NCBI RefSeq assembly: GCF_900547735.1
Contig: NZ_URHZ01000010.1
Coordinates: 1 to 64,000, forward strand
DNA length: 64,000 bases
Source: an uncultured Clostridium sp.
Lineage (GTDB): Bacteria; Bacillota; Clostridia; Lachnospirales; Lachnospiraceae
Direction of reading: 5' to 3'
A program made the translations under genes and the position numbers. Below are positions 7,388 to 15,822 of the stretch, piece by piece (the first letter of the stretch is position 1; each line of letters begins with the position of its first letter). The notes beneath the pieces were generated by a model. It had not been told where the DNA came from. It did no database searches and saw only the letters and a program-made list of their open reading frames with translations.

Positions 7388-8266
7388 TTATTTTTTCCGG
7401 AAACGTCTCCTAAGACGGATCCCCAGGGCGGTACTGATAAGGCAGATTACGGCAAAAGCGGCGATAAGCGGCCAGAAATTGGAGCGGTAACTTCCTTCCC
7501 CGGTTTCTCTTGCCCGGTTATCCTGGACTTCCGCATGGCCGTCGTCTTCAGCGGCCATAGTTTTTCCCACTCTGTCAGATGCTGAGACATCCTGGCTTTC
7601 CGGTGTTCCGTCAGCCTCTGCATCAGAAGTACCTGCCGCCTTTTCCCAGACGGTTTCTTCCGCAGTGGTGCCATCCTCCTGGCGTATGTACGCGACAATC
7701 ATATCGCTTTCGATGGATTTAAAGTCGTTTACGGCTCCGTCGGAATGGATAAAAACTTCCCAGGCGGCCGCCGTGCCGCCTTTTTCTTTTTCGGGCAGAA
7801 GCTCCAGTGTTTCCGGATCGGTTCCGCTCACTTCATAGGGGCCCCAGACGGCATCCCAGATATCCCCCTTTTTGTCCAGGGACAGAAGGACGAAGTCGCC
7901 TTTTTCAGGCCGGCTTTTGCCATGGTAGGAAATCAGATAGGAGAAAATCTGTCCGTCATAACCGGTCAGATCGGCGGTCAATGAGGCCGGAATTTCATCA
8001 ACCGGCAGCATACGGTCTATTACGGTTTTCTCAGCGCCCTCCGGGCCGCAGGTGAATGCGTGGTTTACCGTCACCCGGCACAGGGTTCCGTCTATCTCTT
8101 CAATTGTTCCGATGATAAGCGCGTTCTGCTCACCGTGCCACATCCCGTACTCGGCGTCGTGGGCCAGAGCGGTGAGGGAAAAGACAAGGCACAGCAGGAG
8201 ACTGAGGGGCAGGGCAGTCAATCTTCTTACCGCTTTCCTGCGGGCGGAACTGGTGGGATATACCAT
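7388..8266 (-). CDS. Predicted surface protein, signal peptide and C-terminal anchor
   Basis: 292 residues with a basic N-terminus and hydrophobic signal segment (about residues 14-35, ending near LTALA). An extracytoplasmic domain of about 160 residues follows, then a low-complexity acidic, Thr/Ala-rich linker (about 185-255). One C-terminal membrane helix (about 262-284) ends in RRRFRKK, so the protein is probably held in the membrane with its domain outside. No catalytic motif or known domain was recognised. It lies 40 bases downstream of the DUF4825 lipoprotein on the same strand; both have a domain beginning with a short beta-rich segment (GTIEEIDGTLCRVTV here, VVTEVTEDGYTVEPF there). 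Confidence 0.6.
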   Translation of the reverse strand: MVYPTSSARRKAVRRLTALPLSLLLCLVFSLTALAHDAEYGMWHGEQNALIIGTIEEIDGTLCRVTVNHAFTCGPEGAEKTVIDRMLPVDEIPASLTADLTGYDGQIFSYLISYHGKSRPEKGDFVLLSLDKKGDIWDAVWGPYEVSGTDPETLELLPEKEKGGTAAAWEVFIHSDGAVNDFKSIESDMIVAYIRQEDGTTAEETVWEKAAGTSDAEADGTPESQDVSASDRVGKTMAAEDDGHAEVQDNRARETGEGSYRSNFWPLIAAFAVICLISTALGIRLRRRFRKK

Positions 8267-8306
8267 AAAATCACGTTTCCTTTCTCTGTTAACGGCAGTT
8301 ATCGGG

Positions 8307-9041
8307 TCAGCGGTTAATCTCGGTCAGACGGCAGAGCGTATCGAGAAGCTGTGACAGCGACTCCTCGCTTTCACCGTATTCCGCAATATGTTCAATGCCC
8401 AGAAGTTCTTCGGCGCTTTCCGCGGTGAGGCTTTCGCTCTCTTTGACTCCGTCGCCGTCGGACGGATAATCCCAGCGGACTTCTCCGCAGTTCTCGATCA
8501 GAGCCAGGAGGCAGCCTGCGGCCTGGTACATGCGCCTGTTATCGGGTTCGCTTTTAAAATGAATAATGTAGGTGTAAGGTTCCTCCGAGGTCTGAAGTTC
8601 GGTGGTTCTTTCTTCCCCTATGTTGAAACAGTCGGACAGCAGGCCGAACAGACGGCCGTCCGCAGAGGCGTCACCGATGTACTTATTCTTTGCCTGGTAA
8701 AGTTCTTTGCTGTACAGAGGGGGCAGGCTGTAGATGGCAAAGACGGTCCCCAGTGAGGCAGGCTCACCCTTTTCCACCTTCCCGTTCCATACGATGCGGG
8801 CGGTGTCACCCGGTTTCAGGTCGGGAACCTCATTGGTGGAGAAGACGGTGTCCGAAAGCGCGATGACGGACGCCTTTTTTAGAATTTCTTCCCCCTTGAA
8901 CGGTTCCACGGTATATCCGTCCTCCGTGACTTCCGTGACCACGGCATTAAAGTACTCGTTACTCTTTTCGGAGCAGGCCGAGACGGACAGGGCCATAAAT
9001 ATACATAGTACGGACAGGACGGCGGCTTGTTTCAGTTTCAT
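8307..9041 (-). CDS. DUF4825-like lipoprotein
   Basis: 244 residues. Signal peptide with lipobox LSVSAC places the mature N-terminus at about Cys23, so it is a membrane-tethered lipoprotein. Residues about 30-100 look like a small beta-barrel (OB or DUF3221-like) domain. Residues about 107-170 (LYQAKNKYIGD, then LQTSEEPYTYIIHF) resemble DUF4825, a domain found in clostridial BlaR1-like sensors and lipoproteins. The function is unknown. It is first of a short minus-strand run with the surface protein, which suggests a shared envelope job. Confidence 0.65.
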   Translation of the reverse strand: MKLKQAAVLSVLCIFMALSVSACSEKSNEYFNAVVTEVTEDGYTVEPFKGEEILKKASVIALSDTVFSTNEVPDLKPGDTARIVWNGKVEKGEPASLGTVFAIYSLPPLYSKELYQAKNKYIGDASADGRLFGLLSDCFNIGEERTTELQTSEEPYTYIIHFKSEPDNRRMYQAAGCLLALIENCGEVRWDYPSDGDGVKESESLTAESAEELLGIEHIAEYGESEESLSQLLDTLCRLTEINR

Positions 9042-9252
9042 ATCTTAACTCCCCTTTCGGCCGGCAGTTCCGCTGCAGCGGGTACCGGTAAACTCATATT
9101 GCTATTTTAAACTATTTGGAGCCGTGATCCTATTACGGCCATCCTAAGAATTCTTACATTTCTTTTTCAGTTTTTACATGCAATCCGCCGCAGGCGGACA
9201 ATCCTAGGAATTGGCTGCCGCCACTTGGGTTGGCACAGAGGCGGCCGCCCGG

Positions 9253-10173
9253 TCACAGTCCGGAGGCATTGCAGTATTCCTCTTTGACTTCCTGGATAAA
9301 CCGGTCAATCTCGGGAATCGCCTTATCGGCCAGCTTGTTGTAAGCCAGATAGATGGGCAGTTTGCAATCTCCGATAGAAATGGGGCAGAGGGACTGTGTG
9401 ACATCAGGACGTCCATATTTTAACTGGCTGCGGATTACGCTGGTGAGACCGACGCCTTTTGCAGCCAGGTCAAGAGCCAGGGGGGCCGACGAGGCCTTGA
9501 TGGTGGATTTCGGCGCATAGGATTTCTGGCGTAAAGCGGCCTCTGCATAACTGGCTTTGTATTGGATCATGGGTATGTCGTTCAGTTCCGAAGGGCTGAT
9601 GTGAATGGGGTGCTCAATATCCGCATGGGTGACGTCGTAATTTTTAAGCGCCGGGTGATCCTTTGCGCCAATCAGCAGCACCGGCTCATACAGAAGCAGT
9701 TCAACCACAATGGAGGAATCGGTGTTGGGTGCGGCGACGCAGGCAATGTCGATCTGCTGGGCGGCCAACTGATGGTACAGGTTATAGCTGTAGTCTGAAA
9801 TGGGATCGATCCTGATAAAAGGATATTTCTTTGCCATCCGCGGCAAAATGCGCGACAGAATATAATCTCCGCTGATGTGCGGGACTCCGACTCTGAGACT
9901 CCGTTCTTCCAGCGCATTTTGTTCCTGGAGCTCCCGGTACAGGGCTGTTTCCAGGTTGAGGATCTTTTTAGCGTAAGTGCAGAAAATAGTTCCGGACTCC
10001 GTTAACTGAATGGGTGTTGTGCTCCGGTCAAACAGGGTGGTCCCCAATTTTTTCTCCAGTGTGCTGATGTACCGGCTCAAGGAAGGCTGTGAGACATAGA
10101 GAACCTCCGCCGCGCGGCTGAAATTGCCGCATTGCGCCACAGTCAGAATATACTGAAAATCTTTTTCGTTCAT
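9253..10173 (-). CDS. LysR-family regulator of the TRAP transporter cluster
   Basis: 306 residues with an N-terminal winged helix-turn-helix (about residues 3-60; FSRAAEVLYVSQPSLSRYI is the recognition part) and a type 2 periplasmic-binding-like effector domain (about 90-300). It is transcribed divergently from the dctP gene, the classic LysR arrangement. The dyad at 10266-10281 lies between them. The effector is likely the imported carboxylate, not identified. Confidence 0.92.
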   Translation of the reverse strand: MNEKDFQYILTVAQCGNFSRAAEVLYVSQPSLSRYISTLEKKLGTTLFDRSTTPIQLTESGTIFCTYAKKILNLETALYRELQEQNALEERSLRVGVPHISGDYILSRILPRMAKKYPFIRIDPISDYSYNLYHQLAAQQIDIACVAAPNTDSSIVVELLLYEPVLLIGAKDHPALKNYDVTHADIEHPIHISPSELNDIPMIQYKASYAEAALRQKSYAPKSTIKASSAPLALDLAAKGVGLTSVIRSQLKYGRPDVTQSLCPISIGDCKLPIYLAYNKLADKAIPEIDRFIQEVKEEYCNASGL

Positions 10174-10225
10174 TAAAATAACTCCTTTTCTCAGTGTGCA
10201 GGCACACCGGTGAAAAATGACGGTT

Positions 10226-10237
10226 AAAAGCGCTTTT
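10226..10237. promoter_or_regulatory. Possible CcpA (cre) site
   Basis: Perfect palindrome AAAAGCGCTTTT in the lysR-dctP intergenic region. It matches the core of catabolite-responsive elements, so glucose repression of the TRAP cluster is plausible. This rests on sequence alone. Confidence 0.35.
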
Positions 10238-10265
10238 GTGCAATAATTTACGGATTCAGTATATC

Positions 10266-10281
10266 ATACCAAAATTGGTAT
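10266..10281. promoter_or_regulatory. LysR-type operator dyad
   Basis: ATACCAA-AA-TTGGTAT, a 7-bp perfect dyad, lies about 25 bases upstream of the putative -35 (TTGGAC at 10304-10309) of dctP. That is where a LysR activator would bind. A -10-like TATATT is at 10326-10331. Confidence 0.5.
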
Positions 10282-10397
10282 GGGAAGTATGGCATAAGAA
10301 ATATTGGACAATTTGCTGTTTTTTGTATATTTTTAATAAAAAAGGGTTGAGAAATCAGCTAAGTGATTCGTACCCGGCAAAAGAAAGGAAGAGGAAA

Positions 10398-11495
10398 ATG
10401 AAACGAAAAATGCGTCAAATGTTATCGGTTACTCTGTCCCTGGCTATTCTGTTATCTTTAACTGCCTGCGGAGGCGGCGGCAAGGCTCCTGCAAGCAAAG
10501 AGGGGGGCGGCACGGCTCCCGCGGGTGATACGGGAGGGGAAGCTTCCGGTGAGAAGGTCAAGATCAGCATTGCCACCACCAATGTGGACGGCGATCCCAT
10601 GCAGGACCTGATTTACTATTTTGAGGAGCAGGTGGATGAAATTCTGCCGGGCCGTGTGGAATGGGTTAACTATACCAACAGCTCGATGGGTTCCGAGCGT
10701 GAACTTGGTGAGATGGTTATGAACGGAGGCCTGGATGCCTCTCTGCAGGGGCCGTCGAATATCACTGCTTTTGCACCAATGAACGCGGTCCGTCTTCAGG
10801 ACGTTCCTTTCCTGTTCAAAGATCAGGACGAGCTGTATGCCGCTACCAACGAGTGGTACCGGGATATGATCAACAAAGAATGCGAGCCTTACGGATTTAC
10901 CACGATGTTCTTTGAGTATTTCATGGGGCAGGAAATTGAGAACACAAAACGCCCTGTCACCACTCCCGAAGATATGGTCGGCTTAAAAATCCGCGTATAT
11001 GATTCTCCTGGCCCGTACAACTTCGTGGAGGCCTGCGGCGGTCTGCCCGTGGCAATGGCTTTCAGCGAGGTCTACACAAGCCTGCAGCAGGGAGCCATCG
11101 ACGGCACCTACACCACGACTTCCAGCTTTGTAGCCGATAAGCTGTGCGAGGTTACCAAATACCATACGAAGATGAGTATTACAAACCTCGGCATGACGCT
11201 GATCTGGAATTCAAAATCCCTCGAAAGCTATCCGCAGGATCTGAAGGACGCTCTGGCGGAAGCTGCTAAACGCACGGAAGAGCATTGCCAGAAGGTGGTA
11301 AGCCCGGAGGTTAAGGAAAGTGTCTACGCCGAGATCGAAGCCGAGGGTGTTGAGGTGAACGAGGTCGCCGAAGAAGATTACCAGCGCTTTGTGGAAAAGG
11401 TAGAGGCATATTGCTACGATAAAATGCGCGAAGATATCGGGGCTGAAGTCTGGGATCAGTGCACAGCGTGGCTTAAGGAGTACCGCGCCCGATAG
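10398..11495 (+). CDS. dctP: TRAP transporter solute-binding lipoprotein (DctP family)
   Basis: 365 residues. It begins MKRKMRQML with a signal peptide and lipobox LSLTAC, followed by a Gly/Ser linker and the DctP domain. Conserved blocks include GLKIRVYDSPGPYNFVEACG and PVAMAFSEVYTSLQQGAIDG, which line the carboxylate pocket. The ATG at 10398 follows AAAGGAAGAGG; the in-frame extension upstream runs through the promoter region and is rejected. It captures a carboxylate outside the cell for the DctQM permease encoded next. The ligand is unknown; the enzymes downstream point to an acylated or hydroxy-carboxylate compound. Confidence 0.92.
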   Translation: MKRKMRQMLSVTLSLAILLSLTACGGGGKAPASKEGGGTAPAGDTGGEASGEKVKISIATTNVDGDPMQDLIYYFEEQVDEILPGRVEWVNYTNSSMGSERELGEMVMNGGLDASLQGPSNITAFAPMNAVRLQDVPFLFKDQDELYAATNEWYRDMINKECEPYGFTTMFFEYFMGQEIENTKRPVTTPEDMVGLKIRVYDSPGPYNFVEACGGLPVAMAFSEVYTSLQQGAIDGTYTTTSSFVADKLCEVTKYHTKMSITNLGMTLIWNSKSLESYPQDLKDALAEAAKRTEEHCQKVVSPEVKESVYAEIEAEGVEVNEVAEEDYQRFVEKVEAYCYDKMREDIGAEVWDQCTAWLKEYRAR

Positions 11496-11533
11496 ATAAA
11501 TCCATTCCGCTGTGCTTTTGATAGGAGGGTTGT

Positions 11534-12052
11534 ATGAAAAAAATATACCAAATTTATAATCAGATCGAAAGGATGATTCTGGGACTGATTCTGATTGTGT
11601 TGATTTTTATGGGTTTTATTTCCGTGGTCTGCCGCTTTGTCCTCAGGGTGCCTCTGGCCTGGGCGGAGGAATTCATGCTCTTCTGCATGGTATGGATCGC
11701 TTATCTGGGAGCCAGCGCCGCGGCGAACGAGCGCAAGCATGTCCGGGTCGGCCTCTTTGTCGGATTTATGCCGAAGCCGGTCCAGAAAGTGGTATCTCTG
11801 CTCGCTGATATCCTGTGGGTAATCTGCGCCCTGTTTTTAATTTATTTGGGGTATATTGTCACTTCCGGATATATTGCTCATAAGGCTGCGTCTCTGGGCG
11901 GAGGGTATCCCTATTGGATTGCATCAATTTCGATTCCCGTCGGCATGATTTTGATGTCAATCCGCGTCATTCTTGCCATGGTGGATACAGTGCGCGGGAA
12001 GAGTGATGAGCGCTCAATCGAAGAAATCATTAAGGAGGAGACTGACACATGA
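11534..12052 (+). CDS. dctQ: TRAP transporter small permease (DctQ)
   Basis: 172 residues with four hydrophobic segments (about 14-34, 45-65, 88-110 and 128-150) and the family motif WAEEFMLFCMVWIAYLGAS. A good ribosome site (TAGGAGG) precedes the ATG. It is the small membrane subunit that pairs with DctM. The end overlaps the dctM start by 4 bases, indicating translational coupling. Confidence 0.92.
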   Translation: MKKIYQIYNQIERMILGLILIVLIFMGFISVVCRFVLRVPLAWAEEFMLFCMVWIAYLGASAAANERKHVRVGLFVGFMPKPVQKVVSLLADILWVICALFLIYLGYIVTSGYIAHKAASLGGGYPYWIASISIPVGMILMSIRVILAMVDTVRGKSDERSIEEIIKEETDT

Positions 12053-13329
12053 ATACGGCATTGATTCTCGGACTATTTTTTATACTTATCATTTTGAAAG
12101 TGCCTGTAGCCTTTGCCCTGGTTCTTTCCTCGATTATCAGCTGTTTTATTCTGCAGTTGGCTCCGCTCAGCACAGTTGCCGCGGCCGCCATGAACTCGCT
12201 GTTTTCTTATCCGCTGCTGGCAATCGCCTTTTATATTTTTGCCGGGTCGGTTATGACCCGCGGAGGAATCTCCAGAAAACTGTGCAAATGGATCGATACA
12301 ATGTTTGGACGGTTTACCGGTGGACAGGGTATGGTCACAATCGTGACGTCCGCTTTCTTTGCCGCGCTTAGCGGCTCCGCTTCCGCCACCTGTGCTTCCA
12401 TCGGTTCCATGATGGTGCCTGAGATGGAAGAGCAGGGGTACCGTAAGCCCCAGGCCCTGGCCATTGCCGCTGCGGGCGGCGTCATCGGCCCCGTAATTCC
12501 ACCCAGCAACATGTTCGTACTGTACGGCGTTGCGTGCGGCGTGGGTGTGGGCGAGCTGTTTTTAGCCGGTATTGTCCCCGGTATTTTAATGGCTGTGTTC
12601 CTGTGCATAGCCGTTTCCATAACCGCAAGGGCGGAAGGACTGAAGGGCAAGGGCAATAAGTTCAGCATCTCTGCATTCCTGCACACGCTGTATGACGCAA
12701 AGTGGGCGATTATGGTTCCCGTGATAATTCTGGGCGGTATCTATTCCGGTGTTTTCACACCGACGGAGGCCGGAGCCGTTGCCTGTGTCTATGCCATAAT
12801 CGTGGGCCTGCTCATCGAACGGACGTTGAATCTGAAGAGCCTGCTGGACTGTGCTGCAGAAGCCGCCATTACCAGCGCTACTATTTTCATTCTGCTCTCT
12901 GCCGCTGGTATTTTCGGCAAGATTATGACACTGGCCCAGGTACCCCAGCAGTTGTCGGCAGCAATACTTTCTGTTTCGCAAAACAAGTTTGTTGCCCTGA
13001 TGCTCATTAATCTCCTTCTGCTGCTGATTGGCTGTATTATGGACGGCGGCGCCGCACTGGTCATTTTGGCGCCCCTGCTGCTTCCCGTTGCGGTAGCCAT
13101 GGATATCAACACGATCCAGTTTGGTATCATCCTGTGCCTGAACCTGAGTATCAGCGCAATTACGCCACCGGTAGGCACCTGCCTGTTTGTCGCGTCGGTC
13201 ATGGGCGAAATGCCTTTAGAAAAGATAGCGAGGGAGATTCTGCCCTTCCTGATTGCCGAGGTATTAGTGCTGGTTGTTGTCAATGTTTTTGAACCGGTCA
13301 CGCTTGCCCTGGTGACCCTGCTGAGGTAG
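12049..13329 (+). CDS. dctM: TRAP transporter large permease (DctM)
   Basis: 426 residues with about 12 hydrophobic segments over the whole length and DctM family signatures SGSASATCASIGSMMVPEM and GGVIGPVIPPSNMFVLYG. It is the sodium-coupled transport channel of the TRAP system, in the cytoplasmic membrane with DctQ. Start overlaps dctQ by 4 bases. The 22-base gap to the next gene indicates one operon. Confidence 0.94.
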   Translation: MNTALILGLFFILIILKVPVAFALVLSSIISCFILQLAPLSTVAAAAMNSLFSYPLLAIAFYIFAGSVMTRGGISRKLCKWIDTMFGRFTGGQGMVTIVTSAFFAALSGSASATCASIGSMMVPEMEEQGYRKPQALAIAAAGGVIGPVIPPSNMFVLYGVACGVGVGELFLAGIVPGILMAVFLCIAVSITARAEGLKGKGNKFSISAFLHTLYDAKWAIMVPVIILGGIYSGVFTPTEAGAVACVYAIIVGLLIERTLNLKSLLDCAAEAAITSATIFILLSAAGIFGKIMTLAQVPQQLSAAILSVSQNKFVALMLINLLLLLIGCIMDGGAALVILAPLLLPVAVAMDINTIQFGIILCLNLSISAITPPVGTCLFVASVMGEMPLEKIAREILPFLIAEVLVLVVVNVFEPVTLALVTLLR

Positions 13330-13351
13330 GGAAGAGACAAAGGAGGATATC

Positions 13352-14473
13352 ATGGTTCAGATTTTGATGAGGCCGGAGCTGCACAAGTTTGGAAGCTGTA
13401 AGGAATTTGCCGAAGAACTGCATCTGTGCGGCGAAGACCTGGTACTTACCAACCAATATATTTACGAGCCGTATTTTGGGAAACTCGGTCTGGATGTAAA
13501 GCTTGTTTATCAGGAGAAATATGGAGCCGGGGAACCCACGGATATTATGACGGAGCAGATTATCGCGGACGCCGCGAAACTGGGCGGGTACAGGCGTATC
13601 ATTGCCATCGGCGGCGGGACGGTCATTGATATCGCCAAGGCCATGGCGGTCGGTTCTCAGGGCGGAAACATGGACGAACTCTACAATTCCATGCCGGATC
13701 TTAAGAAAAACTGTGAGCTGGTTATTGTGCCCACGACGTGCGGCACCGGAAGTGAGATGACCAATGTGGCTGTGTTTAGCCGGACCAGGATGGGGACGAA
13801 GATGGGGCTGGTCGGCGAGGCGATGTACGCGGATAAAGCGGTTCTGATTCCGGAGCTGCTAAGCGGCCTGCCCTTCGGCGTTTTTGCCACCAGTTCCATC
13901 GATGCGCTGGTTCACGCGGTGGAGTCCTGTCTCTCACCAAAGGCCACCGTGTACACGAAGACATTTGGCTATCAGGCCATTGGGATGATTCTCTCCGGGT
14001 ATCAGAAAATGGCTGTGAGCGGTCCGGAGAGCCGGAGCGCCCTGCTGGAGGATTTCCTGACTGCTTCGAACTTTGCGGGCATCTCCTTTGGCACCGCGGG
14101 CTGCGGGGCGGTTCATGCCATGGCATACCCTCTGGGCGGAAAATACCATGTGCCCCACGGAGAGAGCAATTATGCCGTCTTTACCGGAGTGATGAAAAAT
14201 TATATGGAACTCAAATCGGACGGGGAGATCGCCGTAATGAACAGCCGGCTTGCCGGGCTGCTTGGCTGCGGCAAAGATAATGTATACGACCGTCTGGAGG
14301 ACTTACTAAACCGGATTTTACCTAAAAAGAAACTGCGCGAATACGGCGTCACCGAGGAGGATTTGGGTGCGTTTTCAAAGAGCGTGATGGAAACCCAGGG
14401 CAGGCTGATGGCCGGCAGTTTCGTTCCGCTGGACTATGACCGCGTGCTGAAAATTTACACAGAGCTTTACTAA
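13352..14473 (+). CDS. Iron-containing alcohol dehydrogenase, 4-hydroxybutyrate dehydrogenase-like
   Basis: 373-residue group III NAD-dependent alcohol dehydrogenase. The dinucleotide part has IAIGGGTVIDIAKA (about residues 87-100) and VPTTCGTGSE (about 127-136). The metal ligands are visible as Asp184, His188, His255 and His269. Recalled Clostridium kluyveri 4-hydroxybutyrate dehydrogenase shares FQEKYG/VYQEKYG, the C-terminal REYG block and overall length, so oxidation of 4-hydroxybutyrate or reduction of succinate semialdehyde is the leading guess. Lactaldehyde-type substrates remain possible. AGGAGG precedes the ATG; it follows dctM closely and belongs to the TRAP operon. Confidence 0.85.
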   Translation: MVQILMRPELHKFGSCKEFAEELHLCGEDLVLTNQYIYEPYFGKLGLDVKLVYQEKYGAGEPTDIMTEQIIADAAKLGGYRRIIAIGGGTVIDIAKAMAVGSQGGNMDELYNSMPDLKKNCELVIVPTTCGTGSEMTNVAVFSRTRMGTKMGLVGEAMYADKAVLIPELLSGLPFGVFATSSIDALVHAVESCLSPKATVYTKTFGYQAIGMILSGYQKMAVSGPESRSALLEDFLTASNFAGISFGTAGCGAVHAMAYPLGGKYHVPHGESNYAVFTGVMKNYMELKSDGEIAVMNSRLAGLLGCGKDNVYDRLEDLLNRILPKKKLREYGVTEEDLGAFSKSVMETQGRLMAGSFVPLDYDRVLKIYTELY

Positions 14474-14547
14474 GCAGGAACGGTGAACGGCGAAGAATCA
14501 TTGAAAAGCAAATAAATAATTATAAATATGAAATGGAGGAAACAACA

Positions 14548-15567
14548 ATGGATATTACAGATTGCAAGGATTTCAATTACGAAGAGCTGGTGAAAGAAAG
14601 AGGCACGAAGAAGTTCGGCTATGTTAACATCGCCAAGAAGGTCGATGGCTCGGATGTCCGCATTCCGTACATGGTCGTGACCGGAGCCGAGGAAGGTCTG
14701 ACGATTCTGGTGGAGGCCTGCTGCCACGGTGACGAGCAGGAGGGAACCGAGGGTCTGATTAAGCTTTACAAGGAGCTGGATCCCATGAAGCTGAAGGGAA
14801 CTCTGGTCGGCATTCCGGCCCTCAACCTGGAATCCTTCAATGCCGGTGACCGCAGCGCCCCGCAGGATTGGTCTCATCAGGATATGAACCGCTGTTTCCC
14901 GGGAGATCCAAGCAGTTTCATTACAAAAAAGGTTGCTCACTACTATTGGGAGAACTTCGTCAAGAACGCAGATCTCTCCATCTCTTTCCACGGCGGCGGC
15001 AATCACCTTTGGATCGAGCCTCTGTCTCTGTACCCATGCGGCTCCGACCCGAAGCTGAATGACATGGTCAGGAGGATGGCTTATGCTACAGGAACGAAGC
15101 TGATCTGGATCGAAACCATGGAAAGCACCGAAGGCTGCGGATTCCAGGAGTCCAATGCCTATGCGGACGGCGTGGCCGGCATCACCGTAGAACTGGGCGG
15201 CCAGTGCATCCGTCATGAGCACAGGGATGAAATGGTTGCGATGGCGGCCGACACCATCAGAAACGTAATGATGGAGTTTGATATGCTGGAGGGAGACGTT
15301 CCCTATATCGACGAACACATAGAGATTGAGACGCTCTACCTGCATACCCTGGACGGAGGCTTCCACAAAGTAAAAGTAAAACCGATGGAGTTTGTCAAGG
15401 AGGGCACCGTGCTGTCAGAGATCGAGGATCTGTTCGGGAATAAGGTGAGCGAGATGATAGCTCCCTTCGACTGCTACATCTGTTCCTATTGGTGCTACCC
15501 TGTAATCCAGCCGGGCAACTGGGGCTTTATCCTCGGCAAGCCGCTGCATCCTGAAAATATCCGATAG
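14548..15567 (+). CDS. Succinylglutamate desuccinylase/aspartoacylase-family deacylase
   Basis: 339-residue zinc carboxypeptidase-fold hydrolase of the AstE/AspA family. Zinc ligands are His60 and Glu63 in CCHGDEQEG and His148 in SISFHGGG. A C-terminal beta-rich region (about 260-339) is typical of the family. The ATG at 14548 is 8 bases after GGAGG; an ATG at 14533 lies upstream of and partly in that ribosome site and is rejected. The family removes an acyl group from an N-acyl amino acid or related compound. With the TRAP importer and the hydroxybutyrate-type dehydrogenase it suggests degradation of an imported acyl conjugate (inference). Confidence 0.85.
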   Translation: MDITDCKDFNYEELVKERGTKKFGYVNIAKKVDGSDVRIPYMVVTGAEEGLTILVEACCHGDEQEGTEGLIKLYKELDPMKLKGTLVGIPALNLESFNAGDRSAPQDWSHQDMNRCFPGDPSSFITKKVAHYYWENFVKNADLSISFHGGGNHLWIEPLSLYPCGSDPKLNDMVRRMAYATGTKLIWIETMESTEGCGFQESNAYADGVAGITVELGGQCIRHEHRDEMVAMAADTIRNVMMEFDMLEGDVPYIDEHIEIETLYLHTLDGGFHKVKVKPMEFVKEGTVLSEIEDLFGNKVSEMIAPFDCYICSYWCYPVIQPGNWGFILGKPLHPENIR

Positions 15568-15604
15568 CAGCGCTGAAACAAGAATACGGCCAATACTACA
15601 GAAC

Positions 15605-15650
15605 TTTCCGCCTGGCACCGTTTTTAAATGGCGCCGGGCGGAAAACGTTT
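15605..15650 (+). terminator. Intrinsic terminator of the TRAP operon
   Basis: Stem TTTCCGCC (15605-15612) with GGCGGAAA (15637-15644), plus inner GGC/GCC pairs and loop GTTTTTAAAT. The T-run is weak (CGTTT), but the hairpin sits directly after the last gene. Confidence 0.6.
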
Positions 15651-15787
15651 GCCTGGCAATGAAGAAGTCTTCATAATCCTTCGTTGCTGTCTGGCCTCCG
15701 TTGCTGTCGTATAAAGTCTGAAACCCACCCGGAAAAACAGATTTTGTCAAAATCGGGAAAAATAAATTGTCAAATATTTCAGAAGAA

Positions 15788-15816
15788 TTGACAAGCCTGT
15801 TTTTTTATATTATACT
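15788..15816 (+). promoter_or_regulatory. Strong promoter of the repetitive leader
   Basis: TTGACA at 15788-15793, exactly 17 bases, then TATACT at 15811-15816. It is among the best promoters in the window. Transcription would start near 15823 and run through the repeat-rich leader. Confidence 0.75.
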
Positions 15817-15822
15817 TAACCT

